A stretch of DNA of 64,000 bases. It comes from CBDBND01 sp965207985 (GTDB lineage: Bacteria; Pseudomonadota; Alphaproteobacteria; Rhodospirillales; Rhodospirillaceae). Shown piece after piece: positions 43,553 to 52,558 of the stretch. Every line of letters begins with the position of its first letter. The stretch's first letter is position 1. The position numbers were made by a program, and so were the translations under genes. The stretch covers positions 310,001 through 374,000 of the forward strand of contig CBDBND010000034.1 of assembly GCA_965207985.1 (NCBI GenBank). Direction: 5' to 3'. The notes under the pieces were generated by a model, which worked only from the letters and a program-made list of their open reading frames with translations, did not search any database and was not told the origin of the DNA.

Positions 43553-43951
43553 TTGGAGGCAAGAGTGGCACGGTTTGATTTGACAGATGAGGAGTGGTCG
43601 GTGATCGGCCCACTTCTTCCCAAACAGGGGCGCGGTCCTCAGCGTAAGGATGACCGTCAGGTCTTGAACGGTATCTTCTATATTCTGCGCACGGGTGCCC
43701 CATGGCGGGACTTACCGGAGCGTTACGGCCCGCGGACCACGGTCTATAACCGCTACACCCGATGGGGTGAGCGGGGTGTATGGCAAGGCATTTTCGATGC
43801 TCTTGCCAAGCAGTGCGAGGACAGTCTGATCTTCATTGACAGTTCCATCGTCAAGGCTCACCGCGCAGCGGCAGGGTCAAAAAAGGGGGCTTGGCAGAAG
43901 GTATTGGACGCTCACGCGCGGGTCGCACAAGTAAGGTTCACGCGGCCGTAG
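43553..43951 (+). CDS. IS427-type transposase, first frame (orfA)
   Basis: 132 residues: ARFDLTDEEWSVIGPLLPKQ, DDRQVLNGIFYILRTGAPWR and IFIDSSIVKAHRAAAGSKKG, which includes the first catalytic Asp. The end (after about 43890) departs from the family because translation should pass into the -1 frame at AAAAAAGGGGG (43880-43890). Confidence 0.85.
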   Translation: MEARVARFDLTDEEWSVIGPLLPKQGRGPQRKDDRQVLNGIFYILRTGAPWRDLPERYGPRTTVYNRYTRWGERGVWQGIFDALAKQCEDSLIFIDSSIVKAHRAAAGSKKGAWQKVLDAHARVAQVRFTRP

Positions 43952-44313
43952 ATGCCAAGGGCCGCCCGCTCCGGCTGGACATCACCGGCGGGCAGGTCCA
44001 TGACAGCCAAGCCATGGGCTCTTTCCTGGATTGGGAAAAGGCCCCGCTCGCCATCGTCGCTGATAAGGCCTATGGCACCGCCAAAATCAGGCAGCAGATC
44101 GCCGATGAAGGAGCGCTGGCTGTCATTCCTTCAAAGAGCAACGCGCGTCATCCTATCCCGCACGATCCAAACCTCTATGCCCAAAGGACCATCGTCGAGC
44201 GGTTCTTCTGCAAGATGAAAGACATGCGCCGATTAGCAACGCGCTTCGAGAAATCAGCCAAAAACTTCCTCGCAATGATCCAACTCTTCGCCATAAAATG
44301 CTGGATCAATTGA
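43891..44313 (+). CDS. IS427-type transposase, second frame (orfB)
   Basis: The 140-codon frame continues the DDE domain in the -1 frame relative to orfA: RTSKVHAAVDAKGRPLRLD, IVADKAYGTAKIRQQIAD (second Asp) and QRTIVERFFCKMKDMRRLA (Glu). It is expressed as a fusion with orfA through ribosomal slippage, which is the normal arrangement, so the element may be functional. The ATG at its start is probably not used by itself. Confidence 0.82.
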   Translation: MAEGIGRSRAGRTSKVHAAVDAKGRPLRLDITGGQVHDSQAMGSFLDWEKAPLAIVADKAYGTAKIRQQIADEGALAVIPSKSNARHPIPHDPNLYAQRTIVERFFCKMKDMRRLATRFEKSAKNFLAMIQLFAIKCWIN

Positions 44314-44326
44314 GTCCACACCCTAG

Positions 44327-44717
44327 AGGAAATGACTAGATCAATTAAGCGATCTAGTTTTTTACGAATAGCATTTTATTTTGTCAGACCAAACATTGAC
44401 TGAGTGAATCTATACCGATTCATTTGGTTAATGTAGACCACAACTCTACAATTTGTTTCAGGCAGCTTATGACGTGGACTACAACCGGATATAGTCTTTA
44501 TTAAGTACGCATTATGATTAGAGTAAATATGTGAGTGGAGCGCAAGATAGCTGACAGCGAAAGACCGAGCCAAATACGAAATAAACTCAATAATTCCAAG
44601 ATTGAACTGCCAAGGGGCGTCCATTCAGATTATGTTTTGGACCAACGCAATGTTCTATCACGATTCGCGACGGCTTTGATGAAGCGAACAGAACTCCGAC
44701 TTAAATGAGTATCGAAG
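44327..44717. other. 390-bp AT-rich gap without a recognisable gene
   Basis: Between the IS427-type element and the molybdopterin dehydrogenase gene. It is clearly richer in A/T than the rest of the window. One 82-codon minus-strand open frame (44376-44624) exists, but it has no ribosome site, no family resemblance and an odd composition, so it is not called. The gap probably holds the promoter of the dehydrogenase gene at 44718 and foreign DNA. Confidence 0.5.
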
Positions 44718-46898
44718 GTGTCGAAACTTGAGATTACCAATCACAGCCGCCGGGAGTTTCTAGTCGGTGGTTTGGTGGCCGGTGCGGGTCTAACTCTCGG
44801 TGTCCACATTCAGGGCCGAGCGCTGGTAGAAGCTGCCCACGCTGCTACTGAAGTCAGTGAATCGCTGCCTAGTCCATCCAGTTTCGAACCTAATATCTTC
44901 ATCCGCATTGGAACTGATAATTTGGTTACCGTTCTGTCCAAACACGTGGAAATGGGTCAGGGCGTTTATACCGGCTTGGCCACTCTGGTGGCCGAAGAAC
45001 TCGATGCGTCCTGGACACAAATAAGGGTGGTAGGTGCTCCTGCCAACGCTTCGTTGTATAGCGATTCAATTTGGGGGGAGCAGGCCACTGGCGGTAGCAC
45101 GTCCATGGCCAGTTCCTTCGCACCTATGCGTCAAGCAGGGGCCGTTGCCCGTCAAATGCTGGTGGTCGCCGCCGCACAGAAATGGGGCGTGGCCGAAAAT
45201 GAGATCACAGTGCGGGAAGGTACAGTACATCATAGCGAGTCCGGGCGCTGGGCACGCTTTGGTGAGCTGGCAAATCTGGCCGCCGAGCAACCCGTCCCCG
45301 ACAATGTAATCTTAAAAACCCCCAATGAATTTCGTCTCATTGGTACGCATTTGGCGCGTACAGATGGTGCGGACAAAATCAGCGGCTCGGCGAGATATAC
45401 ACAGGACGTTCAACTGCCTGGCATGCTAACCGCTGTCGTTGCACACGCGCCACTATTCGGGGCCACACTCAAGTCGTTTGATACGACCGAAGCTATGGCT
45501 ATTGAGGGTGTTGTTGACGTCGTTGGCGTTCCCACGGGCGTTGCGGTTCTGGCACGTGATTTCTGGACTGCGAAGAAAGGCCGTGACCGCTTGTTCATCG
45601 AGTGGGATGACAGCACAGCGTTTAAGCGCAGCTCTAATGAAATTATAGCTGATTACAGGCAATTCGCTACAGCACGTGGTGCCATTGCCCGGAAGGACGG
45701 TGATGCAGATCAGGCCATCGATGTAGCTGCAAAGGTCGTAGAGTCGGATTACGAATTTCCGTTCCTGGCACATGCGTCCATGGAGCCCATGAACTGCGTC
45801 GTGCGATTAACGCCCACCATATGCGAGATCTGGAACGCGTCCCAATTGCAGACACGAGATCAAAAAGCGGTGGCGGCCGTAACCGGGTTGTCTCCTGAAC
45901 AGATCAAGATCTACCTGCAATACGCTGGTGGTGCCTTTGGCCGTCGTGGCACGCAGGACCACATCATCGAGGCCGTAACCATAGCGCAGGCAATTGACGG
46001 AAAAGCTCCGGTTAAATTGGTTTGGACCCGTGAAGACGATATGCGGTCAGGAAGATACCGTCTCATCTACTTTCATCGTTTAAGAGGCGGATTGGACAGC
46101 GACGGCAATCTGACGGCGTGGCAGCACAGAATCGTCGGACAGTCGATCGCTACACAAGAGTCCTTCGAATACATCATCAATGGTGTGGATATATCGTCCG
46201 TGGAAGGCGCGAACAATCTGCCATATCAGATCCCCAACACTATGGTGGATCTTCATTCAACGAAAAACGACGTGCCAGTGCTGTGGCATCGTGGGGTCGC
46301 TGGGACCCATACAACATTTGCAATGGAAACCTTTGTTGACGAGCTTGCATCAGCGGCAGGTCGAGACGCGGTGGAGTTTCGCCGTCATCTGCTAGGAGAT
46401 CATTCGCGTATGCTTACCGTGCTTGATGTAGCGGCGAAGCGGGCTGAGTGGGGTACGCACATGAAACCAGACCGTGGCCGCGGCATCGCCGTGCGCGAAT
46501 ACGCGGGGACCTGCCTGGCCCAGGTCGCTGAAGTCAGTCTGCGTGATAACAGCGAATACACTGTTGACCGGGTGGTCATGGCAGTTGACTGCGGCACGGC
46601 CATCAATCCAGATGTGATCCATGCTCAGATGGAGGGTGGTACGAGTTTCGGATTGTCCTCAGTTTTCGCCGAGGAGATGGTGCTAAACAAAGGCCGCGTC
46701 GAGCAGACAAACTTCGACAGCTATGCCGTGCTGGGGATCGACAAAATGCCGGACATGGATGTGCACATCATCGATTCCTTTGAGCCGCCTACCGGCGTGG
46801 GTGAAATTGCGGTCATGCCCATCACGGCAGCCGTGGCCAATGCTTTGTACTCTGTCACCGGCCGCCGACACTACAAACTGCCTATCAACCAAGCATAG
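44718..46898 (+). CDS. Xanthine-dehydrogenase-family molybdopterin subunit (isoquinoline 1-oxidoreductase beta-like), Tat-exported
   Basis: 726 residues from GTG 44718. Tat leader HSRREFLVGGLVAGAGLTLG. The start of the enzyme, FIRIGTDNLVTVLSKHVEMG then QGVYTGLATLVAEEL, matches the IorB-type large subunit. The pocket has QYAGGAFGRRGTQDH and the C-terminal PPTGVGEIAVMPITAAVANA carries the catalytic Glu. Such subunits hydroxylate N-heterocycles or aldehydes and normally pair with a small [2Fe-2S] protein and often cytochrome c; no such gene is adjacent, and the downstream side has been rearranged by an IS3-family insertion. It may have lost its partner or use one from elsewhere. Confidence 0.88.
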   Translation: MSKLEITNHSRREFLVGGLVAGAGLTLGVHIQGRALVEAAHAATEVSESLPSPSSFEPNIFIRIGTDNLVTVLSKHVEMGQGVYTGLATLVAEELDASWTQIRVVGAPANASLYSDSIWGEQATGGSTSMASSFAPMRQAGAVARQMLVVAAAQKWGVAENEITVREGTVHHSESGRWARFGELANLAAEQPVPDNVILKTPNEFRLIGTHLARTDGADKISGSARYTQDVQLPGMLTAVVAHAPLFGATLKSFDTTEAMAIEGVVDVVGVPTGVAVLARDFWTAKKGRDRLFIEWDDSTAFKRSSNEIIADYRQFATARGAIARKDGDADQAIDVAAKVVESDYEFPFLAHASMEPMNCVVRLTPTICEIWNASQLQTRDQKAVAAVTGLSPEQIKIYLQYAGGAFGRRGTQDHIIEAVTIAQAIDGKAPVKLVWTREDDMRSGRYRLIYFHRLRGGLDSDGNLTAWQHRIVGQSIATQESFEYIINGVDISSVEGANNLPYQIPNTMVDLHSTKNDVPVLWHRGVAGTHTTFAMETFVDELASAAGRDAVEFRRHLLGDHSRMLTVLDVAAKRAEWGTHMKPDRGRGIAVREYAGTCLAQVAEVSLRDNSEYTVDRVVMAVDCGTAINPDVIHAQMEGGTSFGLSSVFAEEMVLNKGRVEQTNFDSYAVLGIDKMPDMDVHIIDSFEPPTGVGEIAVMPITAAVANALYSVTGRRHYKLPINQA

Positions 46899-47164
46899 CC
46901 GCGGCTAAGCAAGGAGAGTCTTAACAGGACCCTTATCTGCCTATTGCCAAGGATAGGTCCGCAGGTGTTTGGCAATGAGGTTACGGGCATCTGGATGAGT
47001 CTGGTAATCGATAGCCAGAATGCCGTCGCTGTGTACAAGTCCAACTTCACCGTTTTTGCTTGATAATGGTCCGTGAGGCACCCCGCCGGGGCGAGAGTTG
47101 AGGTGGTCCTGGAAAATCGGACAGTTGTTTAAGGTGTATTCCCCCGGTTACGGAGGAATACGAG

Positions 47165-47446
47165 ATGACGAAGCGACGGAAGTTCACGCCTGAGTTCAAG
47201 GCGAAGGTGGCGCTGGAGGCGCTACGTGGCGACCGGACGATCCAGGAGATCGCGGCGCGCTATGAGGTTCACCCCAATCAGGTCAGCACATGGAAGCGCC
47301 AGGCCATGGACGGCCTGGGCGATGTGTTCTCGAACGGCGTGGAGGCGTCCCGCCGGGACATTGAGGCCGAGGTCCACGATCTTCATGCCAAGATCGGCCA
47401 GTTGACGGTGGAGCGGGATTTTTTGGCCAAAGGGCTCAAGCGATGA
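47165..47446 (+). CDS. IS3-family orfA (HTH protein)
   Basis: 93 residues: KRRKFTPEFKAKVALEALRG, IQEIAARYEVHPNQVSTWKR and a leucine-zipper-like C-terminus (EAEVHDLHAKIGQLTVERDF). It binds the element ends and regulates transposition. In this family orfA and orfB are often fused by -1 frameshifting; the overlap ATGA at 47443-47446 also permits coupled translation. Confidence 0.92.
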   Translation: MTKRRKFTPEFKAKVALEALRGDRTIQEIAARYEVHPNQVSTWKRQAMDGLGDVFSNGVEASRRDIEAEVHDLHAKIGQLTVERDFLAKGLKR

Positions 47447-48372
47447 GCCGGCCGGAGCGCAAGGCGATGGTGCGCCGCGACGTTTCCGGTCTCAGCTTGA
47501 GCCGTCAATGCGAGATACTGTCGATCAGCCGATCATCTCTCTATTACAGGCTGCGGGGCGAGAGCCCGGCCAACCTGGCGCTGATGCGGCGCATCGACGA
47601 GTTGTTCCTTAAACATCCGTTCTATGGGTCCCGTCAGATGGCCCGTCATTTGCGCCGCGAGGGGGGTGTCGTCGGCCGTCACCGGGTTCGGCGCCTCATG
47701 CGCCTGATGGGGCTGGAGGCGATCTACCGGGCGCCGAAGACGAGCACGCCCCATCCCGAACACCGGGTCTATCCGTACCGTCTCAAGGGCCTCGCCATCG
47801 AGCGCCCCGACCATGTCTGGTGCGCCGACATCACCTACATCCCGCTCAGGCGCGGCTTCCTTTATCTGGTCGCGGTGATGGACTGGGCGAGCCGCCGGGT
47901 CCTGGCCTGGCGGCTGTCGAACACCATGGATGCCCGGTTCTGCGTCGAGGCCTTGAATGAGGCGCTCGACACCTCCGGCAGGCCGGAGATCTTCAACACC
48001 GACCAGGGCAGCCAGTTCACCAGCTTCGAGGTCACCGGCCGCCTCAAGGAGGCCGGGATCACGATCTCCATGGACGGGCGCGGCCGGTGCATGGACAACA
48101 TCTTCATTGAGCGACTGTGGCGCTCTCTCAAGTACGAGGCGGTTCACCTGCACGAGCTGACCGACGGCTTCCACGCCGAGAGGGTCATCGGCGAATGGAT
48201 CGGGTTCTACAACACCGAGCGGCCCCATTCGTCGCTCGGAGGCAAAACGCCGGCGGAAGCCTACGCGGCGGGGCAGCCTGTGGATATGTTGGACAAGACT
48301 ACCGCCTTGCCCACATCCCCACAGGCCCAACAACAGAAATCAAATATGATAAACAGGATTCTGGCGGCATGA
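47443..48372 (+). CDS. IS3-family orfB (transposase, rve domain)
   Basis: 309 residues. It has the HTH_21-like N-terminus (PFYGSRQMARHLRREGG and RVRRLMRLMGLEAIY) and the integrase core: HVWCADITYIPLRRGFLYLV (Asp), IFNTDQGSQFTS (Asp), RPHSSLGGKTPAEAY with the upstream Glu in DNIFIERLWRSLKYE. Complete and apparently functional. Confidence 0.93.
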   Translation: MSRPERKAMVRRDVSGLSLSRQCEILSISRSSLYYRLRGESPANLALMRRIDELFLKHPFYGSRQMARHLRREGGVVGRHRVRRLMRLMGLEAIYRAPKTSTPHPEHRVYPYRLKGLAIERPDHVWCADITYIPLRRGFLYLVAVMDWASRRVLAWRLSNTMDARFCVEALNEALDTSGRPEIFNTDQGSQFTSFEVTGRLKEAGITISMDGRGRCMDNIFIERLWRSLKYEAVHLHELTDGFHAERVIGEWIGFYNTERPHSSLGGKTPAEAYAAGQPVDMLDKTTALPTSPQAQQQKSNMINRILAA

Positions 48373-49364
48373 TCAGACAGCGGAATACACCTTAGATAAG
48401 CCGTCAGACTGTCCAAACAAGTGGGACCACCTCAAGTAATAGGTTCCGGCCGTTGCCGTATACCCTGGTTCACCACCCACTATCCCAATATTGACGTCGC
48501 CGCAAATGACAAAACCTTCCTCTCGTATGGGATGTACTTCGATACCTTCGGCGTGCCAGCCCGCCATCAACCCCGTTAGACGGGAAGCGGCGCCGGTATT
48601 AGGGTCCTGCCGTAAGACCTTAACAAAGATTCCGGGAGGAAGTGCTACGGAGGGCTTAGACACGGCGAGCGGATCGAACCAGTCCATTTCCCATGTGTCC
48701 AGTGCCGGCACAGTCTGACTGGTTTGCGCTTCAGTTGTCGATCGATCGGCGTCAATATACTTCGGCCTGTCGTTGAATATAGCGTATAGCCGGCAGCCTT
48801 CACGCGACTCCCAACCGCCTTGCACGACGCCCTTGGGGTAATAGCTAAACCCGCCGTTTTCCAGCATGTGCTCGCCAATACGAAGGTCACCGCTCAGAAC
48901 GAACAAGTCTTGATTGGCGAGGCAGTAGCCGGAACCTTTCCAGGACCAGCCGCCGGGAATGTCCAAAACGGCAGTCACCGCTCCGCTTTCATCGTCTTGG
49001 TTAAGCACTCGGATATCGATACCGTCGGGCAGGCCTTTCGGTCGCCAAGGTTGAGGCACCAAATCGAATGCCCTGACATTCTCGGTCTGTTGTCGCGCCA
49101 TGCTCTTCTCCTGCATCGTGTTTGGCTGAGACGCCGGTTTCGAACTTCACGCTCACAGCAAAACGTGAGGATGGCGAATCATCGCATACCATAACCGAGA
49201 TGGGTTGTGGTCAAGCTAAGTGTGGCACCTTCCGCCCGAAGCAACAAACGGGCGGAAACGCGCGTCACCATCATAGATTTGTCTTTAGGGCGCAGCGTGA
49301 CTGGTGCTCTCTGATCCCCCCCAAATGAGAGTCCCGTTTACGCCATCCACGTTCCCACAGCTTT

Positions 49365-49525
49365 TTAAGAGGTGAGGGTGCTGATTTCTTGCGCCACCCG
49401 CTGGCCTGACCAAAGCGCTCCGTTCATTGATCCTTCAGTGTCCGGAGCGGTGTGCTCTCCGGCAAAGTGAATACGCCCCTCGGGGACGGTAAGGTTCCTT
49501 TGGTGACCTGTAAAAAGCGTAAACT
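49365..49525 (-). pseudogene. C-terminal fragment of an FAD-dependent amine oxidase
   Basis: The minus strand encodes VPEGRIHFAGEHTAPDTEGS then MNGALWSGQRVAQEI, ending at 49365. This is the FAD-binding tail typical of flavin amine oxidases (HFAGEHT...GAxxSGxRAA). No N-terminal FAD motif or central domain is present; upstream sequence belongs to a decayed cupin. A truncated remnant. Confidence 0.75.
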
Positions 49526-49626
49526 TAGGATTTACGGATGCGCTAGCGTGGGCCACAGAAGAAGGCTCTTCTAACGCCCTAACAACAATCGTGTGCAGAT
49601 AGTGCATTTTGGCTGGCCGAGGCGTC

Positions 49627-50340
49627 AGATCCAGCGACCCCATGGTTGCAAATTAGCGTTTTCAAGCCAGTTGCCGCTAGCAAAGTAGAGTTCTACTTGC
49701 ATTTTGCCGACGTCTGAGTCCGAGAAATCAAAATCTATTAGCTTGTTGCCGCGGGCAAACCAAACTGCACCGGTACGGGTTGCCTGCAGCCCGTGGGGTT
49801 CATCACCTTCGCGGAAAATATAGGTCCCAGGAAGGACCTGACCGGCCATGCCCATGAGATAATCTCCTTCCAGTAAGACCAGTTCCTCCCAAGTCTCGTG
49901 TGCTTCGAGGCGCGGATCAGACCAACCGGCAGCCTTTTAGCTGAGTAGGGTATAAGCCGTTGTTACCGGATCCTCGTGCAACATCTTATAAAACACCTTA
50001 GAGTCCGTTTCCGTGGCCGTCCGGCCCTTGAAGTCGGGAACTGGGACCCAAGGTATGGCGCAAACGTCTGCAGCGTACGCGGCAGAGTTTTCTGTTCCTG
50101 AACTCTCCCCGGATTTACCACCCAAAGAACTGTGCACTCCTCGGGTGCTGTCATCTTTTGCACCGGTGTACCGGTGGGCAGATAAAGATAACTTCCCCTT
50201 TTCATCGCCCAGTCATCGATTGTAAGCGCGCCGTCCAATACAGGTATTTCCAAGTCATTGGACCATGGCACCGAGGGCTGCCAATACCAATAGGCAGCAA
50301 ACTGGACGAGACGCGTTTCCGCTCCTATCCCCGGTTCGGC
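49627..50340 (-). pseudogene. Decayed cupin gene (copy 4)
   Basis: Recognisable cupin pieces in order on the minus strand: AEPGIGAETRLVQF (about 50330), LEIPVLDGALTIDDWAMKRG and YLYLPTGTPVQKM, then a frame change near 50090 to SAAYAADVCAIPWVPVPDF and VFYKMLHEDPVTTAYTLLS. A TAA at 49939-49937 follows, then in the same frame GWSDPRLEAHETWEELVLLE and GTYIFREGDEPHGLQATRTG to 49627. A stop also lies just upstream of the first piece, and the start is lost. At least three lesions, so not a sequencing artefact. Confidence 0.75.
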
Positions 50341-50545
50341 GCTGAGCTACGCAGAACGTGACCCCACTTCGGCAGGAGCTAAAGGATTTGGGGTCAGGAG
50401 GAGTTTCGAAAGCTCCAGAAATTCAACCCGTTCTCGACTCATTTGGCTGTGAAATTTGCACGCATTGGGTCACACCGGGGTAACAAAAGAGCCTGTGTTT
50501 GGATGAAACGGGTTGAAAGAAATACTCTTATTTTACTTTGTAGCC

Positions 50546-51628
50546 CTACGCCTTTTGTCCGATGGTCATCCACCAGGGATAAGCGCCGAAAAAGTAATCC
50601 ACGTCCGTGCTCCAGCCGGTGAGCTGGTTGGGCAAGCCTTCCTCTCTCACGTCTGAGAATCCCGCCGTATTCAAAATTTCCTTCCGGTCCAAAGAAAAGA
50701 ACAGCGGAATGAACGGATCCTCCATGCGCCGGCCGGTGGAGTCCAACAAGAATTCCGAGAGTGGGTGATAGTCTTCGTTCAGCACTTTAAACGGCGGCGA
50801 TTCCATGATGGCGAAGATGCCACCCGGCTTGAGAATGCGCAGGGCTTCCCAGGCAATCTCATCCATCGCCCTGCGATTGACCTCGTGGTACAGCCAAATG
50901 GCCGTCACCAAGTCCACGCTGTTGTCTTCAAAAGGCATGTCCTCGGCCAGCGCCTGCACAAAGTGCACGGCTTTACCCCGTTGTTCCGCCAACTTATGCC
51001 CATACTTCAGTTGTGGCGCGGCGTAATCCACGCCGTACACTTTGGCCTCGGGATACAGATCGCAATAGGGGAAAGTGCTCTTGCCGATGGCGCAGCCAAG
51101 ATCGACGATGGTTTTGTAATCCCCTTTTGGAATGCCGTTGGCCAAAGCCCAGCCCATTTCATCGTTGTCATCCCGATGACAGAGAAACGGCCCGATCATC
51201 CAGTGATACATGATCCCGGCAAATGGGCTGCCGTGGTAGTTGCCCGGCTGTGTGTGAATTTCTACATTCTTGTAGTAGCGGGGCAGTTGAACGTCTGGAT
51301 TGAGGGTCAGGCTACCGAGCGCGCCCGGTTCGTTGTAGGTGTCAAGCCAGGTGATGACCTCATCTTGCTGCTTTTCCAGAATGTCTAAAACTGTTTCAAA
51401 CATCATCGCGTGGTTGTTGTATTCGAAGAACGCCCCGAACTTGTACGCCGTGGATTGTTCCATCAGCGCTTTGATGTCAGCGAGCGGCGGTTTGTCTGAC
51501 CCCAGCTTTGATTTGTTCTTCTCGTAGAACTTGATCATGCCAGGTCCGATGCCGGTAGAGTTGTAGCCCATCAGTCCGGAGACAAAATCGTATTTTGCCT
51601 GTTCCGTGCGGGTGATCTCGAAGTCCAT
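50546..51628 (-). CDS. SAM-dependent methyltransferase (family member 1 of 3), cytoplasmic
   Basis: 360 residues. An N-terminal helical domain of about 150 residues ends with LTLNPDVQLPRYYKNVEIHT and QPGNYHGSPFAGIMYH. Then a class I methyltransferase: motif I IVDLGCAIGKSTFPYCDLYP, VYGVDYAAPQLKYGHKLAEQ, MPFEDNSVDLVTAIWLYHEV, ILKPGGIFAIMESPPFK. The same two-part plan and the LTLNPD...QPGxY block occur in the genes at 60828 and 62704. The substrate is unknown. No signal peptide, unlike the copy at 62704. Transcribed alone. Confidence 0.85.
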   Translation of the reverse strand: MDFEITRTEQAKYDFVSGLMGYNSTGIGPGMIKFYEKNKSKLGSDKPPLADIKALMEQSTAYKFGAFFEYNNHAMMFETVLDILEKQQDEVITWLDTYNEPGALGSLTLNPDVQLPRYYKNVEIHTQPGNYHGSPFAGIMYHWMIGPFLCHRDDNDEMGWALANGIPKGDYKTIVDLGCAIGKSTFPYCDLYPEAKVYGVDYAAPQLKYGHKLAEQRGKAVHFVQALAEDMPFEDNSVDLVTAIWLYHEVNRRAMDEIAWEALRILKPGGIFAIMESPPFKVLNEDYHPLSEFLLDSTGRRMEDPFIPLFFSLDRKEILNTAGFSDVREEGLPNQLTGWSTDVDYFFGAYPWWMTIGQKA

Positions 51629-51833
51629 GGCAGTGCTCTTGTTTCGGGGGACCTAGGCAAAAGTCTATCGGGCGCGCGGGCAGGATGCAAACAGGAGCAG
51701 GCGGGTATCCCGATCAAATCGGCGTTTTGTTGGAGGTGGAAAACATGGCTTTCTGCCAGAGCTTGTGCAGACTGTTCTCTTAGGCGTTAGGATATAGCGC
51801 GGCCCGTACAGCAAGTGGGTCGGAGGAAGAGGG

Positions 51834-52100
51834 ATGGCCAAGGATTATTTTCTCGACGATGACCCCGCCGTCGACCGGGTCATGAAGGTGGTGGTGGCGC
51901 TTGCCCGCGAAACCTACGTGCTCAAGGACAGACTGGGCATCGTCGAACGCAAGCTGGACGCAAAAGGCGTCCTCACCCGGGCCGACTTGGAGAGCTTTAA
52001 ACCCACACCGGAAGAGGAGAAGGAAATTCTCGCCGCCTGCGACGCCTTCGTTGAGGAAGTCCTCTCCCCCATCGTCTCCGACAGAATCAAAATTGACTGA
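51834..52100 (+). CDS. Small helical protein of unknown function
   Basis: 88 residues, ATG 51834 after GAGGAAGAGGG. Acidic and helical (DPAVDRVMKVVVALARETYV, KDRLGIVERKLDAKGVLTRA), with no membrane segment or signal peptide. No family recognised with certainty. It lies between the methyltransferase and the IS5-type insertion; good ribosome site and even codon use support it as a gene. Confidence 0.55.
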   Translation: MAKDYFLDDDPAVDRVMKVVVALARETYVLKDRLGIVERKLDAKGVLTRADLESFKPTPEEEKEILAACDAFVEEVLSPIVSDRIKID

Positions 52101-52213
52101 TCCCCCAGGTGCGTATCCCGTCAGGATTGTTTGATGTTTTTCATTAAAACGTTTTGGTCTCAAGTCCGGGAATATCCGCTCAAACGCGTACTCTATTCGA
52201 AGAGGAAGACGAA

Positions 52214-52558
52214 CTAGCAGGCTGCTGAAAAAGTGGCTGGTTCGGCTTTGAGGGTGGCCTTATCGCCGAGATGATAGGCGAACTCAATCTCCAACGATCC
52301 GTCGTCGAGGAGTTCGGCCGATCCTGAACCGTTGACTTCGTCCATCTCGTCGAAGCCGGCCCAGGTGAAGAACACGATGGATCGGCCGTATTCCAGGTCG
52401 AGGCTGGCGTTCAGAGCGCCGAAGGCGATCTCGCCGTGACCATCTTCGCGAATGACCAGCACGGCGGGCCCGTCGAGGTCGAGATAGCCGCGGTCCCACA
52501 GGTTGGCCTCGACGATCCGCCACCGGCCGATCAGCTGGCAGGCCACCGGTGCCGTCAT
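52214..52558 (-). CDS. Passenger gene in the IS5-type element, lipocalin-like small protein
   Basis: 114 residues. The ATG overlaps the transposase stop as ATGA, so translation is coupled. The sequence has QLIGRWRIVEANLWDRGYLD, IVFFTWAGFDEMDEVNGSGS and AELLDDGSLEIEFAYHLGD, a beta-rich pattern of a small conserved hypothetical protein that I associate with ordinary chromosomal genes. The last residues (ATFSAAC) come from the terminal repeat, and the stop TAG is in the target duplication. It was probably captured from a host genome; function unknown. Confidence 0.75.
   Translation of the reverse strand: MTAPVACQLIGRWRIVEANLWDRGYLDLDGPAVLVIREDGHGEIAFGALNASLDLEYGRSIVFFTWAGFDEMDEVNGSGSAELLDDGSLEIEFAYHLGDKATLKAEPATFSAAC

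Larger units (their letters stand above)
43491..44322 (+). mobile_element. IS5-family (IS427-type) insertion sequence
   Basis: 832 bp between CTAG target copies (43487-43490 and 44323-44326). The ends are imperfect inverted repeats starting GGTGTGAACCCAATT on the left and GGTGTGGACTCAATT on the right (other strand). It carries two overlapping reading frames joined by a slippery A6G5 tract, as in other IS427-type elements. It is inserted in non-coding sequence between the IS256 remnant and an AT-rich gap. Confidence 0.87.
47099..48434 (+). mobile_element. IS3-family insertion sequence with AGT target duplication
   Basis: 1336 bp with ends TGAGGTGGTCC...CGGACAG on the left and TGAGGTGGTCC...TGGACAG on the right (other strand), flanked by AGT at 47096-47098 and 48435-48437. 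It contains orfA and orfB overlapping by 4 bp. It interrupts a cupin gene. The intact ends and duplication point to a recent event. Confidence 0.92.
46941..49101 (-). pseudogene. Cupin gene (copy 3) split by the IS3-family element
   Basis: The 5' part runs from ATG 49101 (AGAAGAG upstream) to 48435; the 3' part lies beyond the element at 47095-46941. Removing 47099-48434 and one copy of the AGT target gives 822 bases in frame, encoding 273 residues: the junction reads GTYYSRPGGVPHGPLSSKNG and the end is LIAKHLRTYPWQ then TAG. The 5' part has FDLVPQPWRPKGLPDGIDIR and LDIPGGWSWKG. As it stands the 5' piece reads into the IS and stops at 48373, so a C-terminally altered protein could still be made. 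Substrate unknown. Confidence 0.9.

Noticed and set aside
44376..44624. 82-codon minus-strand frame in the AT-rich gap
   Set aside because: No ribosome site, no family match, unusual composition; probably chance.
47533..48333. Long minus-strand open frame across the IS3 orfB
   Set aside because: It is the antisense of a clear transposase gene in GC-rich DNA and has no family resemblance or ribosome site.
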